Source: Pseudomonadota bacterium (GTDB taxonomy: Bacteria; Pseudomonadota; Gammaproteobacteria; Xanthomonadales; Xanthomonadaceae). From it: a DNA stretch of 7,838 nucleotides. The stretch spans positions 1-7,838 of the forward strand of contig JAFAEU010000434.1 of the NCBI GenBank assembly GCA_023423855.1, in the 5' to 3' direction. Both the position numbers and the translations under genes were made by a program. Within the stretch, counting starts at the first letter, position 1; each line of letters opens with the position of its first letter. Under the pieces are notes generated by a model. It worked only from the letters and a program-made list of their open reading frames with translations, was not told the origin of the DNA and made no database searches. Below are positions 1-5,670 of this stretch, one piece after another.

Positions 1-672
1 GTTCACGTGTTCGACAAAGTGCGGGTAATCGCCCAGCGCCTGTTGGGCGAAATGCGACTGCAGCATCAGGGCCGGCACGTGGTTGCCGAACAGCGCCACC
101 GACACCTTGCCCGCCAGTTCGACCAGCGTGCGCGGGCCGAGGACGATCTGTTCGGCGGCAAAGGCGGGCGCGCCGGCCAGCACGCCGAAGCGCTGGCCCA
201 GCAGGTGCAGCGCCAGGTTGGCCCGGCCTTCCTGGCGGCTGGCGATCTCGCGCAGCACGGTGCCCTCGTCCATCACCGCCTCGTCGACGAGGCTGAGCTT
301 GCCGAAGCCGCCCTGCGTCGGCTGCGCCTTGCCGGCGTCGGTGGCCGGCGCCGCCGAACGCGCCGCCGAACGGACCCCGGCGACCGAGGCCTCGAGCTCG
401 AGGATGAAGCGCGGGATCAGGTCCGAGCGGTTGAGGCGGAAGGTCCGCAGCGTCTGCATGTAGCCCGACTCTGCCCCCGGGTTGCGGGCCTGGTCGGCGA
501 GGCGGAACAGTTCTTCCTCGAATTCGTTGAGCATCGAGCCCAGGTGCGGCTCGATGTCCTCGGTCACCAGCGTCAACGCCGCTTCCAGCGCCTTGCGCAC
601 GCGCTGCGGCAGGCCGGCGGCGGCGAGCGACCTCGGTGCCGCGGGTTCGACGGGCGGAGGCGATGCGGGCAT
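1..672 (-). CDS. DUF1631 family protein, N-terminal part (runs off the left edge)
   Basis: Reading the minus strand from the ATG at 672-670 gives 224 uninterrupted codons to the window edge, so only the N-terminus is present. The protein opens with a Pro/Ala-rich, probably disordered stretch (about residues 1-20). A helical region with many acidic residues follows (about 25-62), then an Ala-rich linker (about 97-120). The segment LSLVDE (126-131), followed by a helix ending in GQRFG (159-163) and a LGP motif (178-180), resembles the conserved core I recall for DUF1631. That family is usually several hundred residues longer and has no established biochemical role; some records label it thymidine phosphorylase without support. 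No signal peptide or membrane segment is visible here. It lies 77 nt downstream of hemW on the same strand, so co-transcription is possible. No clear Shine-Dalgarno precedes the ATG, and a TTG lies one codon upstream, so the exact start is uncertain. The family call is from memory of motifs. Confidence 0.75.
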   Translation of the reverse strand, partial: MPASPPPVEPAAPRSLAAAGLPQRVRKALEAALTLVTEDIEPHLGSMLNEFEEELFRLADQARNPGAESGYMQTLRTFRLNRSDLIPRFILELEASVAGVRSAARSAAPATDAGKAQPTQGGFGKLSLVDEAVMDEGTVLREIASRQEGRANLALHLLGQRFGVLAGAPAFAAEQIVLGPRTLVELAGKVSVALFGNHVPALMLQSHFAQQALGDYPHFVEHVN

Positions 673-749
673 CAAGCGGGCTGCGGCAGAAGGTCGGGGC
701 CAATACTTACACGTCAGACGCGGATCGGCCAATTCCGCGGCCAGCGGCG

Positions 750-1904
750 TCAGCCGGCCAGGAACAGCCCGATCACGTCGTTGCCGAAGCGGCGGCCGAG
801 CGGGGTGGGCACGATGGTGTCGTTGTCCTGGTGCAGCCATCCGCGCGCCTGCGCCTGCGCCAGCGGCGCCGCGATCGTCGAGGCCGGCAGCCCGCAGCGC
901 GCTTCGAAGTCGGCCAGGGCGAAACCGTCCACCAGCCGCAGCGCGTTGAGCATGAACTCGAACGGCCGCTGTTCCGGCGTGATGCGCTCGTCGCCGCCGA
1001 TCGCCGCGGGCGTGCCGGCGGCGGCGAGCCAGGCCGCCGGATGCTTCACCTTCCAGCGGCGCAGGATCGCCTGCTCGCCGCCCAGGGTGAGCTTGCCGTG
1101 CGCGCCGGCGCCGATCCCGAGGTAGTCGCCGAAGCGCCAGTAGTTGATGTTGTGCGCGCAGCGCCGGTCCGGGCGGGCGTAGGCCGAGACTTCGTACTGG
1201 ACATGGCCGGCGACGGCGAACAGGGCCTGGCAGTGCTCCTGCATGTCCCAGGCCAGGTCGTCGTCGGGGATGTCCCGGGGCGGGCGCGCGGCGAAGACGG
1301 TATTGGGCTCGAGCGTGAGCTGGTAATGCGAGACGTGGGCCGGCGCCAGCGCCAGTGCGCGTTCGACGTCGGCCTCGGCCATTGCCAGGGTCTGGCCGGG
1401 CAGGGCGTACATCAGGTCGAGGTTGAGGTTGTCCAGGCCGGCGTCCTGCGCGAGCTTCACCGCGGCTTCGGCCTGCGCGCTGTCGTGGATGCGTCCGAGC
1501 CGCTGCAGGCAGCCGTTGTCGAAGCTCTGGATGCCGAAGCTGATGCGGTTCACCCCGGCCCGGCGGTAGTCCCCGAAGCGGCCGTGCTCGGCGGTGCCGG
1601 GGTTGGTCTCCAGGGTGATCTCCAGCCCCGGTGCGAAGCGCAGGCGCGCGCTGGCGCCCTGCAGGAAGCGGTCGATTGCGTCGGCCGGGAACAGGCTCGG
1701 CGTGCCGCCGCCGAAGAACACGCTGTGGACCGTGCGGCCCCAGGCCAGCGGCAGGTCCTGATCGAGGTCGGCCAGCAGCGCGTCGACGTAGGCGTCGAAC
1801 GGCAGCGGCCCGCGCGCTTCGTGCGAGTTGAAATCGCAGTAGGGGCATTTGCGCACGCACCAGGGGAGGTGGACGTACAGCGAGAGGGGCGGGGGAATCA
1901 GCAT
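750..1904 (-). CDS. hemW: HemW, radical-SAM heme chaperone (formerly annotated HemN-like coproporphyrinogen oxidase)
   Basis: The 384-residue product matches E. coli HemW (YggW) along its length as I recall that sequence. The radical-SAM cluster motif CxxxCxxC is C16, C20 and C23, followed by D24-F25. HemN has a fourth Cys at the F25 position, so this is the HemW signature and not a true coproporphyrinogen III oxidase. Other motifs are GGGTPS (65-70), the ETNPGT stretch (99-104), the HNxxYW signature (251-256) and the GIGAGAHG loop (263-270). HemW binds heme and a [4Fe-4S] cluster and is thought to deliver heme to respiratory proteins in the cytoplasm or at the membrane. The start at 1904 is chosen because MLIPPPLSLYVHLPWC aligns with the E. 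coli N-terminus. An in-frame ATG at 1952 would add 16 residues translated from an intergenic hairpin. No good ribosome site precedes 1904; see the finding on a possible leader ORF. rdgB lies 111 nt upstream on the same strand. Confidence 0.95.
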   Translation of the reverse strand: MLIPPPLSLYVHLPWCVRKCPYCDFNSHEARGPLPFDAYVDALLADLDQDLPLAWGRTVHSVFFGGGTPSLFPADAIDRFLQGASARLRFAPGLEITLETNPGTAEHGRFGDYRRAGVNRISFGIQSFDNGCLQRLGRIHDSAQAEAAVKLAQDAGLDNLNLDLMYALPGQTLAMAEADVERALALAPAHVSHYQLTLEPNTVFAARPPRDIPDDDLAWDMQEHCQALFAVAGHVQYEVSAYARPDRRCAHNINYWRFGDYLGIGAGAHGKLTLGGEQAILRRWKVKHPAAWLAAAGTPAAIGGDERITPEQRPFEFMLNALRLVDGFALADFEARCGLPASTIAAPLAQAQARGWLHQDNDTIVPTPLGRRFGNDVIGLFLAG

Positions 1905-1944
1905 GGAACGAGGATCATGGACCTTTTCTGTTCGCCATCGCGTC

Positions 1945-1976
1945 CTCGTCATCCCGGCGTTCGTCGGGATGACGAG
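1945..1976. repeat. Perfect 12-bp-arm hairpin in the rdgB-hemW gap (REP-like)
   Basis: Arms CTCGTCATCCCG (1945-1956) and CGGGATGACGAG (1965-1976) are perfectly complementary around an 8-nt spacer. A further G-T and C-G pair can close a 4-nt loop. The CGTCATCCCG...CGGGATGACG core looks like the dispersed intergenic palindromes common in GC-rich proteobacteria. There is no T-run on the minus strand after the stem, so it does not look like a simple intrinsic terminator for rdgB. It may stabilise the rdgB 3' end or be a passive repeat. Confidence 0.75.
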
Positions 1977-2015
1977 CAGAGGACTTTGTTTCCTTCCAGA
2001 CGTTCCCGGCTCCGC

Positions 2016-2624
2016 CTACGCGCCGCCGGTCAGCCGCGCCCGCAGCAGCGCCAGCGCCTGTCCGCGGTGGCTCAGCCGGTTCTTGAGCGCCAGGGGCATC
2101 TCCGCCGCGGTCTGGCCCTGCACGGGATCGAGGAACACCGGGTCGTAGCCGTGCCCGCCGCTGCCGCGGCGTTCGCGCAGGATCGTGCCGTGCCAGCGGC
2201 CCTCGACGACGATCGGCTGAGGATCCTCGGCGTGGCGCATCAGCGCCAGCACGCAGACGAAGTGCGCGCCGCGGCGGTCGTCGGGCACCCGCGCCAGTTC
2301 GCGCAGCAGCTTGTCGATGTTGCGGTCGGCATCGCCATGCCCGCCCGCGTAGCGCGCCGAGTACAGCCCGGGCGCGCCATCGAGCGCATCGACGCAGATC
2401 CCGGAGTCGTCGGCGAGCGCCGGCAGCCCGGTCGCGCGGCAGGCGTGCCGCGCCTTGAGCAGCGCGTTCTCGATGAAGCTCAGGCCGGTTTCCTCGGCGT
2501 CCACGACGCCGAACCCGGCCTGCGCGCGCAGGTCGAAGCCGGAGGCCGCGAGCAGGTCGCGGAATTCCTCCAGCTTGCCGGCATTGTTCGACGCCAGCAC
2601 CAGCGCGCGCGGCGCGGCGGTCAT
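2016..2624 (-). CDS. rdgB: RdgB/HAM1 family dITP/XTP pyrophosphatase
   Basis: The 202-residue product is a non-canonical purine NTP pyrophosphatase. Such enzymes hydrolyse dITP, ITP and XTP to the monophosphate and pyrophosphate, which keeps deaminated purines out of DNA and RNA. Visible family motifs are the nucleotide-binding SNNAGK (12-17) with L18-E19-E20-F21, the conserved [10 protein letters not shown] (50-59), ADDSGI (71-76) containing the catalytic acidic residue, GHGYDPVF (157-164, where E. coli has GFGYDP) and the SHR triad (185-187). Length is typical of the family. The ATG at 2624-2622 overlaps the rph stop codon TGA (2623-2621) as ATGA. Translation is therefore probably coupled to rph and no separate promoter is expected. 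The frame also stays open upstream through rph, but this is antisense-free overlap without a plausible start. hemW follows after a 111-nt gap that contains a hairpin. Confidence 0.96.
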   Translation of the reverse strand: MTAAPRALVLASNNAGKLEEFRDLLAASGFDLRAQAGFGVVDAEETGLSFIENALLKARHACRATGLPALADDSGICVDALDGAPGLYSARYAGGHGDADRNIDKLLRELARVPDDRRGAHFVCVLALMRHAEDPQPIVVEGRWHGTILRERRGSGGHGYDPVFLDPVQGQTAAEMPLALKNRLSHRGQALALLRARLTGGA

Positions 2625-3346
2625 CGCCCGAGCGCTTCGCGCTGTCTTTCCAGCAGCGTGGCGACGCCGGATTCGGCCAGGCCGAGCAGCGCGTCCAGCT
2701 CGTCGCGGCGGAACGCGTGGCCTTCCGCGGTGCCCTGCAGCTCGATGAAGCCGCCGCCGTCGTTCATCACCACGTTCATGTCGGTGTCGCAGTCGCTGTC
2801 CTCGGCGTAGTCGAGGTCGAGCACCGGCACGCCGCGGTACACGCCCACCGATACCGCCGCCACCGCGCCGAACACCGGGTCGCGGGCGATCTCGCGCCTG
2901 GCCTGCAGCCAGCGCACGGCATCGACCAGGGCGACGTAGGCGCCGGTGATCGCCGCCGTGCGGGTGCCGCCGTCGGCCTGCAGCACGTCGCAGTCGAGGG
3001 TGATGGTGCGTTCGCCCAGCGCGGTGCGATCGACGCAGGCGCGCAGGCTGCGCCCGATCAGGCGCTGGATCTCCAGCGTGCGCCCGCCCTGCTTGCCGCG
3101 CGCGGCCTCGCGGTCGCTGCGGGTGTGGGTGGCGCGCGGCAGCATGCCGTACTCGGCCGTGACCCAGCCTTCGCCCTTGCCGCGCAGGAACGCCGGCACC
3201 CGGTTGTCGATGCTGGCCGTGCACAGCACGCGGGTGTCGCCGAACGACACCAGCACCGAGCCTTCCGCATGGCGGGTGAAGCCGCGCTCGATGCGGACCT
3301 CGCGCAGCTGGTCGGGCGCGCGGCCGCTGGGGCGGGCGATGCTCAT
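2621..3346 (-). CDS. rph: RNase PH (tRNA nucleotidyltransferase)
   Basis: The 241-residue product is full length for RNase PH, the phosphorolytic 3'-5' exoribonuclease that trims tRNA precursors and other structured RNA 3' ends and assembles as a hexameric ring in the cytoplasm. The start [15 protein letters not shown] carries the family's R-PSGR-DQLR N-terminus. The block [17 protein letters not shown] (65-81) is followed by [17 protein letters not shown] (87-103), which contains the phosphate-binding Arg region. [12 protein letters not shown] (126-137) and [19 protein letters not shown] (176-194) follow; the latter holds the metal-binding acidic cluster (D177, D179, E182, D183, D185, D187, D189). 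No truncation or frameshift is visible, unlike the broken rph of E. coli K-12. It is first in the minus-strand block and divergent from yicC across 68 bp. A weak extended -10-like TGGTAATCT lies upstream on the minus strand, without a convincing -35. Confidence 0.97.
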   Translation of the reverse strand: MSIARPSGRAPDQLREVRIERGFTRHAEGSVLVSFGDTRVLCTASIDNRVPAFLRGKGEGWVTAEYGMLPRATHTRSDREAARGKQGGRTLEIQRLIGRSLRACVDRTALGERTITLDCDVLQADGGTRTAAITGAYVALVDAVRWLQARREIARDPVFGAVAAVSVGVYRGVPVLDLDYAEDSDCDTDMNVVMNDGGGFIELQGTAEGHAFRRDELDALLGLAESGVATLLERQREALGR

Positions 3347-3371
3347 GCGGGGCTTTCCGGAAATTCGGGGG

Positions 3372-3392
3372 GCGCCAGATTACCATTGGCGC
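3372..3392. promoter_or_regulatory. Possible operator dyad in the rph/yicC divergent region
   Basis: GCGCCA (3372-3377) and TGGCGC (3387-3392) form a perfect 6-bp dyad around the 9-nt spacer GATTACCAT. The spacer is the only AT-rich spot in the 68-bp gap, where -10 elements for either gene would have to lie. A separate perfect palindrome TTTCCGGAAA occupies 3354-3363. I cannot define a full promoter for either gene. In 70% GC DNA a 6-bp GC-rich dyad can occur by chance. Confidence 0.25.
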
Positions 3393-3414
3393 TCCAGCGA
3401 CCACGGGATGCACG

Positions 3415-4281
3415 ATGTCGATCCGCAGCATGCCCGCCTACGCCTCGGGCGAACGCAGCACGCCCTGGGGCACGCTCGGCTGCGAACTGCGCGCGGTCAA
3501 CCATCGCTTCCTCGAACTCGGCGCGCGCCTGCCCGAGGACCTGCGCGCGCTGGAGCCGGCATTGCGCGAGCGGATCGCCGCGCGCGTCTCGCGCGGCAAG
3601 GTCGACGTGGCGCTGCGGCTGCGGCCGCCGGAAGGCGCGGCGGCCGGGCTGCAGGTGGACGAGGCGCTGGTCGGGCGGCTGGGCGAGCTGGCCCAGCGCC
3701 TGCGCAGCCATTTCCCGGACCTGCGCGTGGGCTTCACCGACCTGCTGCAGTACCCGGGCGTGCTGCAGGCCGAGGCACTCGACCAGGCGGAGCTGCACGC
3801 GCAGGCGCTGTCGCTGCTCGACGCGGTGCTCGCCGACTTCCTCGCCGCGCGCGAGCGCGAGGGCGGCAAGCTGGTCGCCGCGATCCTCGAGCGCGTCGAC
3901 GGCATCGAGCGCATCGCCGGCGAGGTGCGTACCCTGGTGCCCGTGATCCGCGAGGGCCAGCGCGCCAAGCTGGAGGCGCGGCTGGCCGACCTCGCCCAGG
4001 CCGCCGATCCGGCGCGCGTCGAGCAGGAGCTGGTGCTGTCGCTGCAGAAGCTGGACGTGGACGAAGAACTCGACCGCCTGTCCAGCCACGTCGACGAGAT
4101 CCGCCGCGTGTTCCGGCAGAAGGCGCCGGTGGGCCGGCGGCTTGACTTCCTGCTGCAGGAGTTCAACCGCGAGGCCAACACCCTGGGCAGCAAGTCGGTC
4201 GACGCGCGCACCAGCAATGCCGCGGTCGAGCTGAAGGTGCTGATCGACCAGATCCGCGAACAGGTGCAGAACATTGAGTAG
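3415..4281 (+). CDS. yicC: YicC/YloC family endoribonuclease
   Basis: The 288-residue product aligns along its length with E. coli YicC as I recall it, sharing the N-terminal IRSMxAY (3-9), ELRAVNHRFLE (24-34) and the RLPEDLRALEP block (38-48). The LQYPGVL segment (111-117) is also shared. The C-terminal DUF1732 region starts at PVGRRLDF (238-245) and runs through LQEFNREANTL (247-257) to the terminal VQNIE. The middle (about 120-235) is strongly helical and charged. YicC is reported to act as an endoribonuclease or RNA-decay factor in E. coli, with RyhB and PNPase named as partners; that role is not shown by this sequence. The start at 3415 fits the conserved N-terminus. An ATG at 3408 is out of frame, and the ribosome site is weak (GGG at 3405-3407). 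The gene is divergent from rph as in E. coli, and it precedes gmk with a 132-nt gap filled by a repeat element that begins right after the stop codon. Confidence 0.95.
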   Translation: MSIRSMPAYASGERSTPWGTLGCELRAVNHRFLELGARLPEDLRALEPALRERIAARVSRGKVDVALRLRPPEGAAAGLQVDEALVGRLGELAQRLRSHFPDLRVGFTDLLQYPGVLQAEALDQAELHAQALSLLDAVLADFLAAREREGGKLVAAILERVDGIERIAGEVRTLVPVIREGQRAKLEARLADLAQAADPARVEQELVLSLQKLDVDEELDRLSSHVDEIRRVFRQKAPVGRRLDFLLQEFNREANTLGSKSVDARTSNAAVELKVLIDQIREQVQNIE

Positions 4282-4408
4282 GGCCGGGAATCGGGAATGG
4301 GGAGTCGGAAGTCGCAAAAGCGATAGACTTTCCGCATCGCGCGGCGTCCGTACGACGAGTGCGTTGCCGCATTTCCGACTCCCGATTCCCGACTCCCGAT
4401 TCCCGGCC
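4282..4408. repeat. Paired inverted GGGAATCGGGA-type repeat filling the yicC-gmk gap
   Basis: The outer arms GGCCGGGAATCGGGA (4282-4296) and TCCCGATTCCCGGCC (4394-4408) are perfectly complementary over 15 bp. Inner arms GGGAGTCGGAA (4300-4310) and TTCCGACTCCC (4373-4383) are complementary over 11 bp; the right side carries about 7 extra nt (a second CCCGATTCCCGA unit). The left arm is followed by the small dyad CGCAAAAGCG (4313-4322). The central part (about 4323-4372) shows no clear promoter or ORF. This looks like a dispersed xanthomonad-type intergenic repeat. It starts at the base after the yicC stop and ends 5 nt before the gmk ATG. Confidence 0.8.
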
Positions 4409-4413
4409 TGCTG

Positions 4414-5031
4414 ATGCGCGGAACCCTCTTCATCGTCGCGGCCCCCTCCGGCGCCGGGAAATCCAGCATCGTCAACGCCTGCCTGGCGCGCGACCGCAAC
4501 ATCTGCCTGTCGATCTCGTTCACCTCGCGCGCGCCGCGGCCGGGCGAGCGCCATGCCGAGCACTACCACTTCATCGCGGCCGAGGCGTTCAAGGCGATGA
4601 TCCGCGCCGGCGACTTCTTCGAGTACGCGCAGGTGCACGGCGACTGGAAGGGGACGGCCAGGCAGTCGGTCGAACCGCAGCTGGCCGCGGGCAAGGACGT
4701 GCTGCTGGAGATCGACTGGCAGGGCGCGCAGCAGGTCAAGGCGCAGGTGCCCGATGCGGTCGGCGTGTTCATCCTGCCGCCCTCGCGCGCCGCGCTGGAG
4801 GAGCGCATGCGCAAGCGTGGGCAGGACAGCGAGGAGACGATCGCGCGCCGGCTGGCGAACGCGCGCGAGGAAATGTCGCACCACGACGAGTTCGACTACG
4901 TCATCGTCAACGAGGTGTTCGAGACCGCGGTCGACGAGATGTGCGCCATCTTCGTTGCCAGCCGCCTGCGGCGGAACCTGCAGGTGCAGCGGCACGCCGG
5001 ACTGATCGCGGCGCTGCTGGCGCCGGATTGA
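4414..5031 (+). CDS. gmk: Guanylate kinase
   Basis: The 205-residue cytoplasmic enzyme phosphorylates GMP (and dGMP) to GDP with ATP and is the essential entry to GTP and (p)ppGpp synthesis. The P-loop is APSGAGKSS (10-18). The GMP-binding segment SISFTSRAPRPGE (33-45) keeps R39, R42 and E45 but has Phe36 where many family members have His. E70 and the LEIDWQGAQQV block (98-108) follow, then the lid RKRGQDSEETIARRL (133-147) and DYVIVN (161-166). The usual GNYYGT segment reads GDWKGT (76-81), so one of the two Tyr is K79. I recall the same variant in Xanthomonas, so it looks lineage-typical and not a defect. The ATG at 4414 gives the standard N-terminus. No Shine-Dalgarno is visible, because the preceding bases belong to the repeat arm ending at 4408. 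Adjacent yicC upstream and rpoZ-spoT downstream form a widely conserved cluster. Confidence 0.97.
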   Translation: MRGTLFIVAAPSGAGKSSIVNACLARDRNICLSISFTSRAPRPGERHAEHYHFIAAEAFKAMIRAGDFFEYAQVHGDWKGTARQSVEPQLAAGKDVLLEIDWQGAQQVKAQVPDAVGVFILPPSRAALEERMRKRGQDSEETIARRLANAREEMSHHDEFDYVIVNEVFETAVDEMCAIFVASRLRRNLQVQRHAGLIAALLAPD

Positions 5032-5062
5032 AGGGCCTGAACCGGTTCCGCACCTGCCGACC

Positions 5063-5172
5063 CGACTCCTGTCATTTCGATTCCTGTCATTTCGACCGCA
5101 GGGAGAAATCTCGGTCGGACACGTACCGCCTCCGGTCGGGATTTCTCCCTGCGGTCGAAATGACAGGAGTCG
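5063..5172. repeat. Long near-perfect inverted repeat with internal 15-nt tandem duplication, downstream of gmk
   Basis: Perfect arms of 29 nt lie at 5082-5110 and 5140-5168 around a 29-nt spacer (5111-5139). The left side carries a tandem duplication: CTCCTGTCATTTCGA (5066-5080) is followed by TTCCTGTCATTTCGA (5081-5095). If the second copy is removed, the left arm (5063-5110) becomes a perfect 33-nt reverse complement of 5140-5172. The spacer contains CGGTCGG twice (5112-5118 and 5133-5139). The GTCATTTCGACC...GAGAAATC motif resembles widespread dispersed bacterial palindromes, often linked to REP-type transposases; that link is inference. The transcript would form a very strong stem after gmk, without a following T-run. 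Confidence 0.9.
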
Positions 5173-5175
5173 AGG

Positions 5176-5195
5176 GGCGGGTGGGAAGACCCGCC
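5176..5195. repeat. Small GC hairpin next to the long inverted repeat
   Basis: GGCGGGT (5176-5182) and ACCCGCC (5189-5195) form a 7-bp perfect stem with loop GGGAAG. No T-run follows, so intrinsic termination is unlikely. It sits 3 nt beyond the long inverted repeat and may be part of the same inserted element. Confidence 0.5.
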
Positions 5196-5235
5196 GGCTA
5201 CAGGTGCTTGTGCTTGCAGCGTGGAGGGCGAAGAG

Positions 5236-5297
5236 CCGGAAATCAGTCTGTTCTGGCGCTAACTCGCTGATTTTACAGGCGAACGCTTGATTTCCGG
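5236..5297. promoter_or_regulatory. Candidate regulatory dyad around the rpoZ -35 region
   Basis: CCGGAAATCA (5236-5245) and TGATTTCCGG (5288-5297) are perfect 10-bp reverse complements, and the right half overlaps the -35 hexamer. Between them, CTGATTT (5267-5273) is also a 7-bp reverse complement of AAATCAG (5240-5246). Three related half-sites within about 60 bp upstream of a promoter could be a regulator-binding array or a remnant of repeat DNA. Nothing here identifies a regulator. Confidence 0.3.
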
Positions 5298-5315
5298 GGG
5301 CTGCACCCCTAGAAT
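5287..5315 (+). promoter_or_regulatory. Sigma-70-type promoter of rpoZ
   Basis: TTGATT (5287-5292) is separated by exactly 17 nt from TAGAAT (5310-5315). Against TTGACA and TATAAT these match at 4/6 and 5/6 positions. Transcription would start near 5322, giving a leader of about 46 nt before the rpoZ ATG. This lets rpoZ be transcribed independently of gmk, from which it is separated by 336 nt of repeats. Apart from the repeats, dyads and this promoter, I see nothing coding in 5032-5367. Confidence 0.65.
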
Positions 5316-5367
5316 CCCGGGTCCTTTCCGATTATTGATCGACGGCCCGCCGGCCGCCGGGAGACCT

Positions 5368-5670
5368 ATGGCCCGCATCACCGTGGAAGATTGCCTGGAA
5401 GTGGTCGACAACCGCTTCGAGCTCGTCATGATGGCCGCCAAGCGCGCGCGCCAGCTCGCAAACGGCGTCGAGCCGCAGATCGACAACAACGAAGCGCAGG
5501 ACAAGCCGACCGTGCTGGCGCTGCGCGAGATCGCCGCCCGCCGCATCGACCAGCCCTACATCGACGCCGTCGACAAGGCCGAGCGCGAGCGCAAGGAGCG
5601 CGAGGCGCTGGAATGGGCCGCCGCCGAAGTGGTCGCCGGCGACGACGACATGAAGGGCGACGATTTGTAG
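5368..5670 (+). CDS. rpoZ: DNA-directed RNA polymerase omega subunit
   Basis: The 100-residue protein is the omega subunit, which helps fold and hold beta-prime in RNA polymerase. The N-terminus [20 protein letters not shown] (1-20) and the next block [10 protein letters not shown] (21-30) match the family (E. coli [20 protein letters not shown]). [10 protein letters not shown] (47-56) is the second conserved block. The C-terminal third (about 66-100) is charged and ends in an acidic tail, the variable part of the family. In E. coli the N-terminal MAR residues of omega line ppGpp site 1 with beta-prime; they are kept here, so site 1 is probably present. The ATG at 5368 is preceded by GGGAG (5359-5363), a fair ribosome site. 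The frame extends upstream to 5287, but that extension is unlike omega and lies in promoter DNA. Upstream is a good promoter; downstream is an intrinsic terminator. Confidence 0.98.
   Translation: MARITVEDCLEVVDNRFELVMMAAKRARQLANGVEPQIDNNEAQDKPTVLALREIAARRIDQPYIDAVDKAERERKEREALEWAAAEVVAGDDDMKGDDL

Noticed and set aside
690..730. Promoter for the DUF1631 gene (TTGGCC-17-TAAGTA on the minus strand)
   Set aside because: The -35 is acceptable but the -10 matches at only 2 of 6 positions, so I did not annotate it.
7..1125. Plus-strand open frame (372 codons) at the left end
   Set aside because: It overlaps the DUF1631 gene and hemW on the other strand and looks like shadow coding.
1905..1952. 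Extended hemW start at 1952
   Set aside because: The extra 16 residues come from the intergenic hairpin and do not match HemW N-termini; the 1904 start fits the family.
636..2810. Very long plus-strand open frame (724 codons) across hemW and rdgB
   Set aside because: It is antisense to hemW and rdgB, rich in Arg, Ala and Gly with no family resemblance, and is explained by few stop codons in GC-rich DNA.
2625..3431. Extension of the rdgB frame upstream through rph
   Set aside because: This part of the frame is Arg/Pro-rich shadow coding inside rph; RdgB homology starts at the ATG at 2624.
4329..4356. Promoter for gmk (TTTCCG-16-TACGAC)
   Set aside because: Both hexamers match the consensus at only about half of their positions, no better than chance.
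3343..4995. Minus-strand open frame (550 codons) across yicC and gmk
   Set aside because: It is antisense to two clearly recognisable genes, crosses the repeat-filled gap and shows no domain.
5287..5367. Upstream extension of rpoZ by 27 codons
   Set aside because: The extension would start in the -35 hexamer and does not resemble omega; the ATG at 5368 has a ribosome site and the canonical MAR start.
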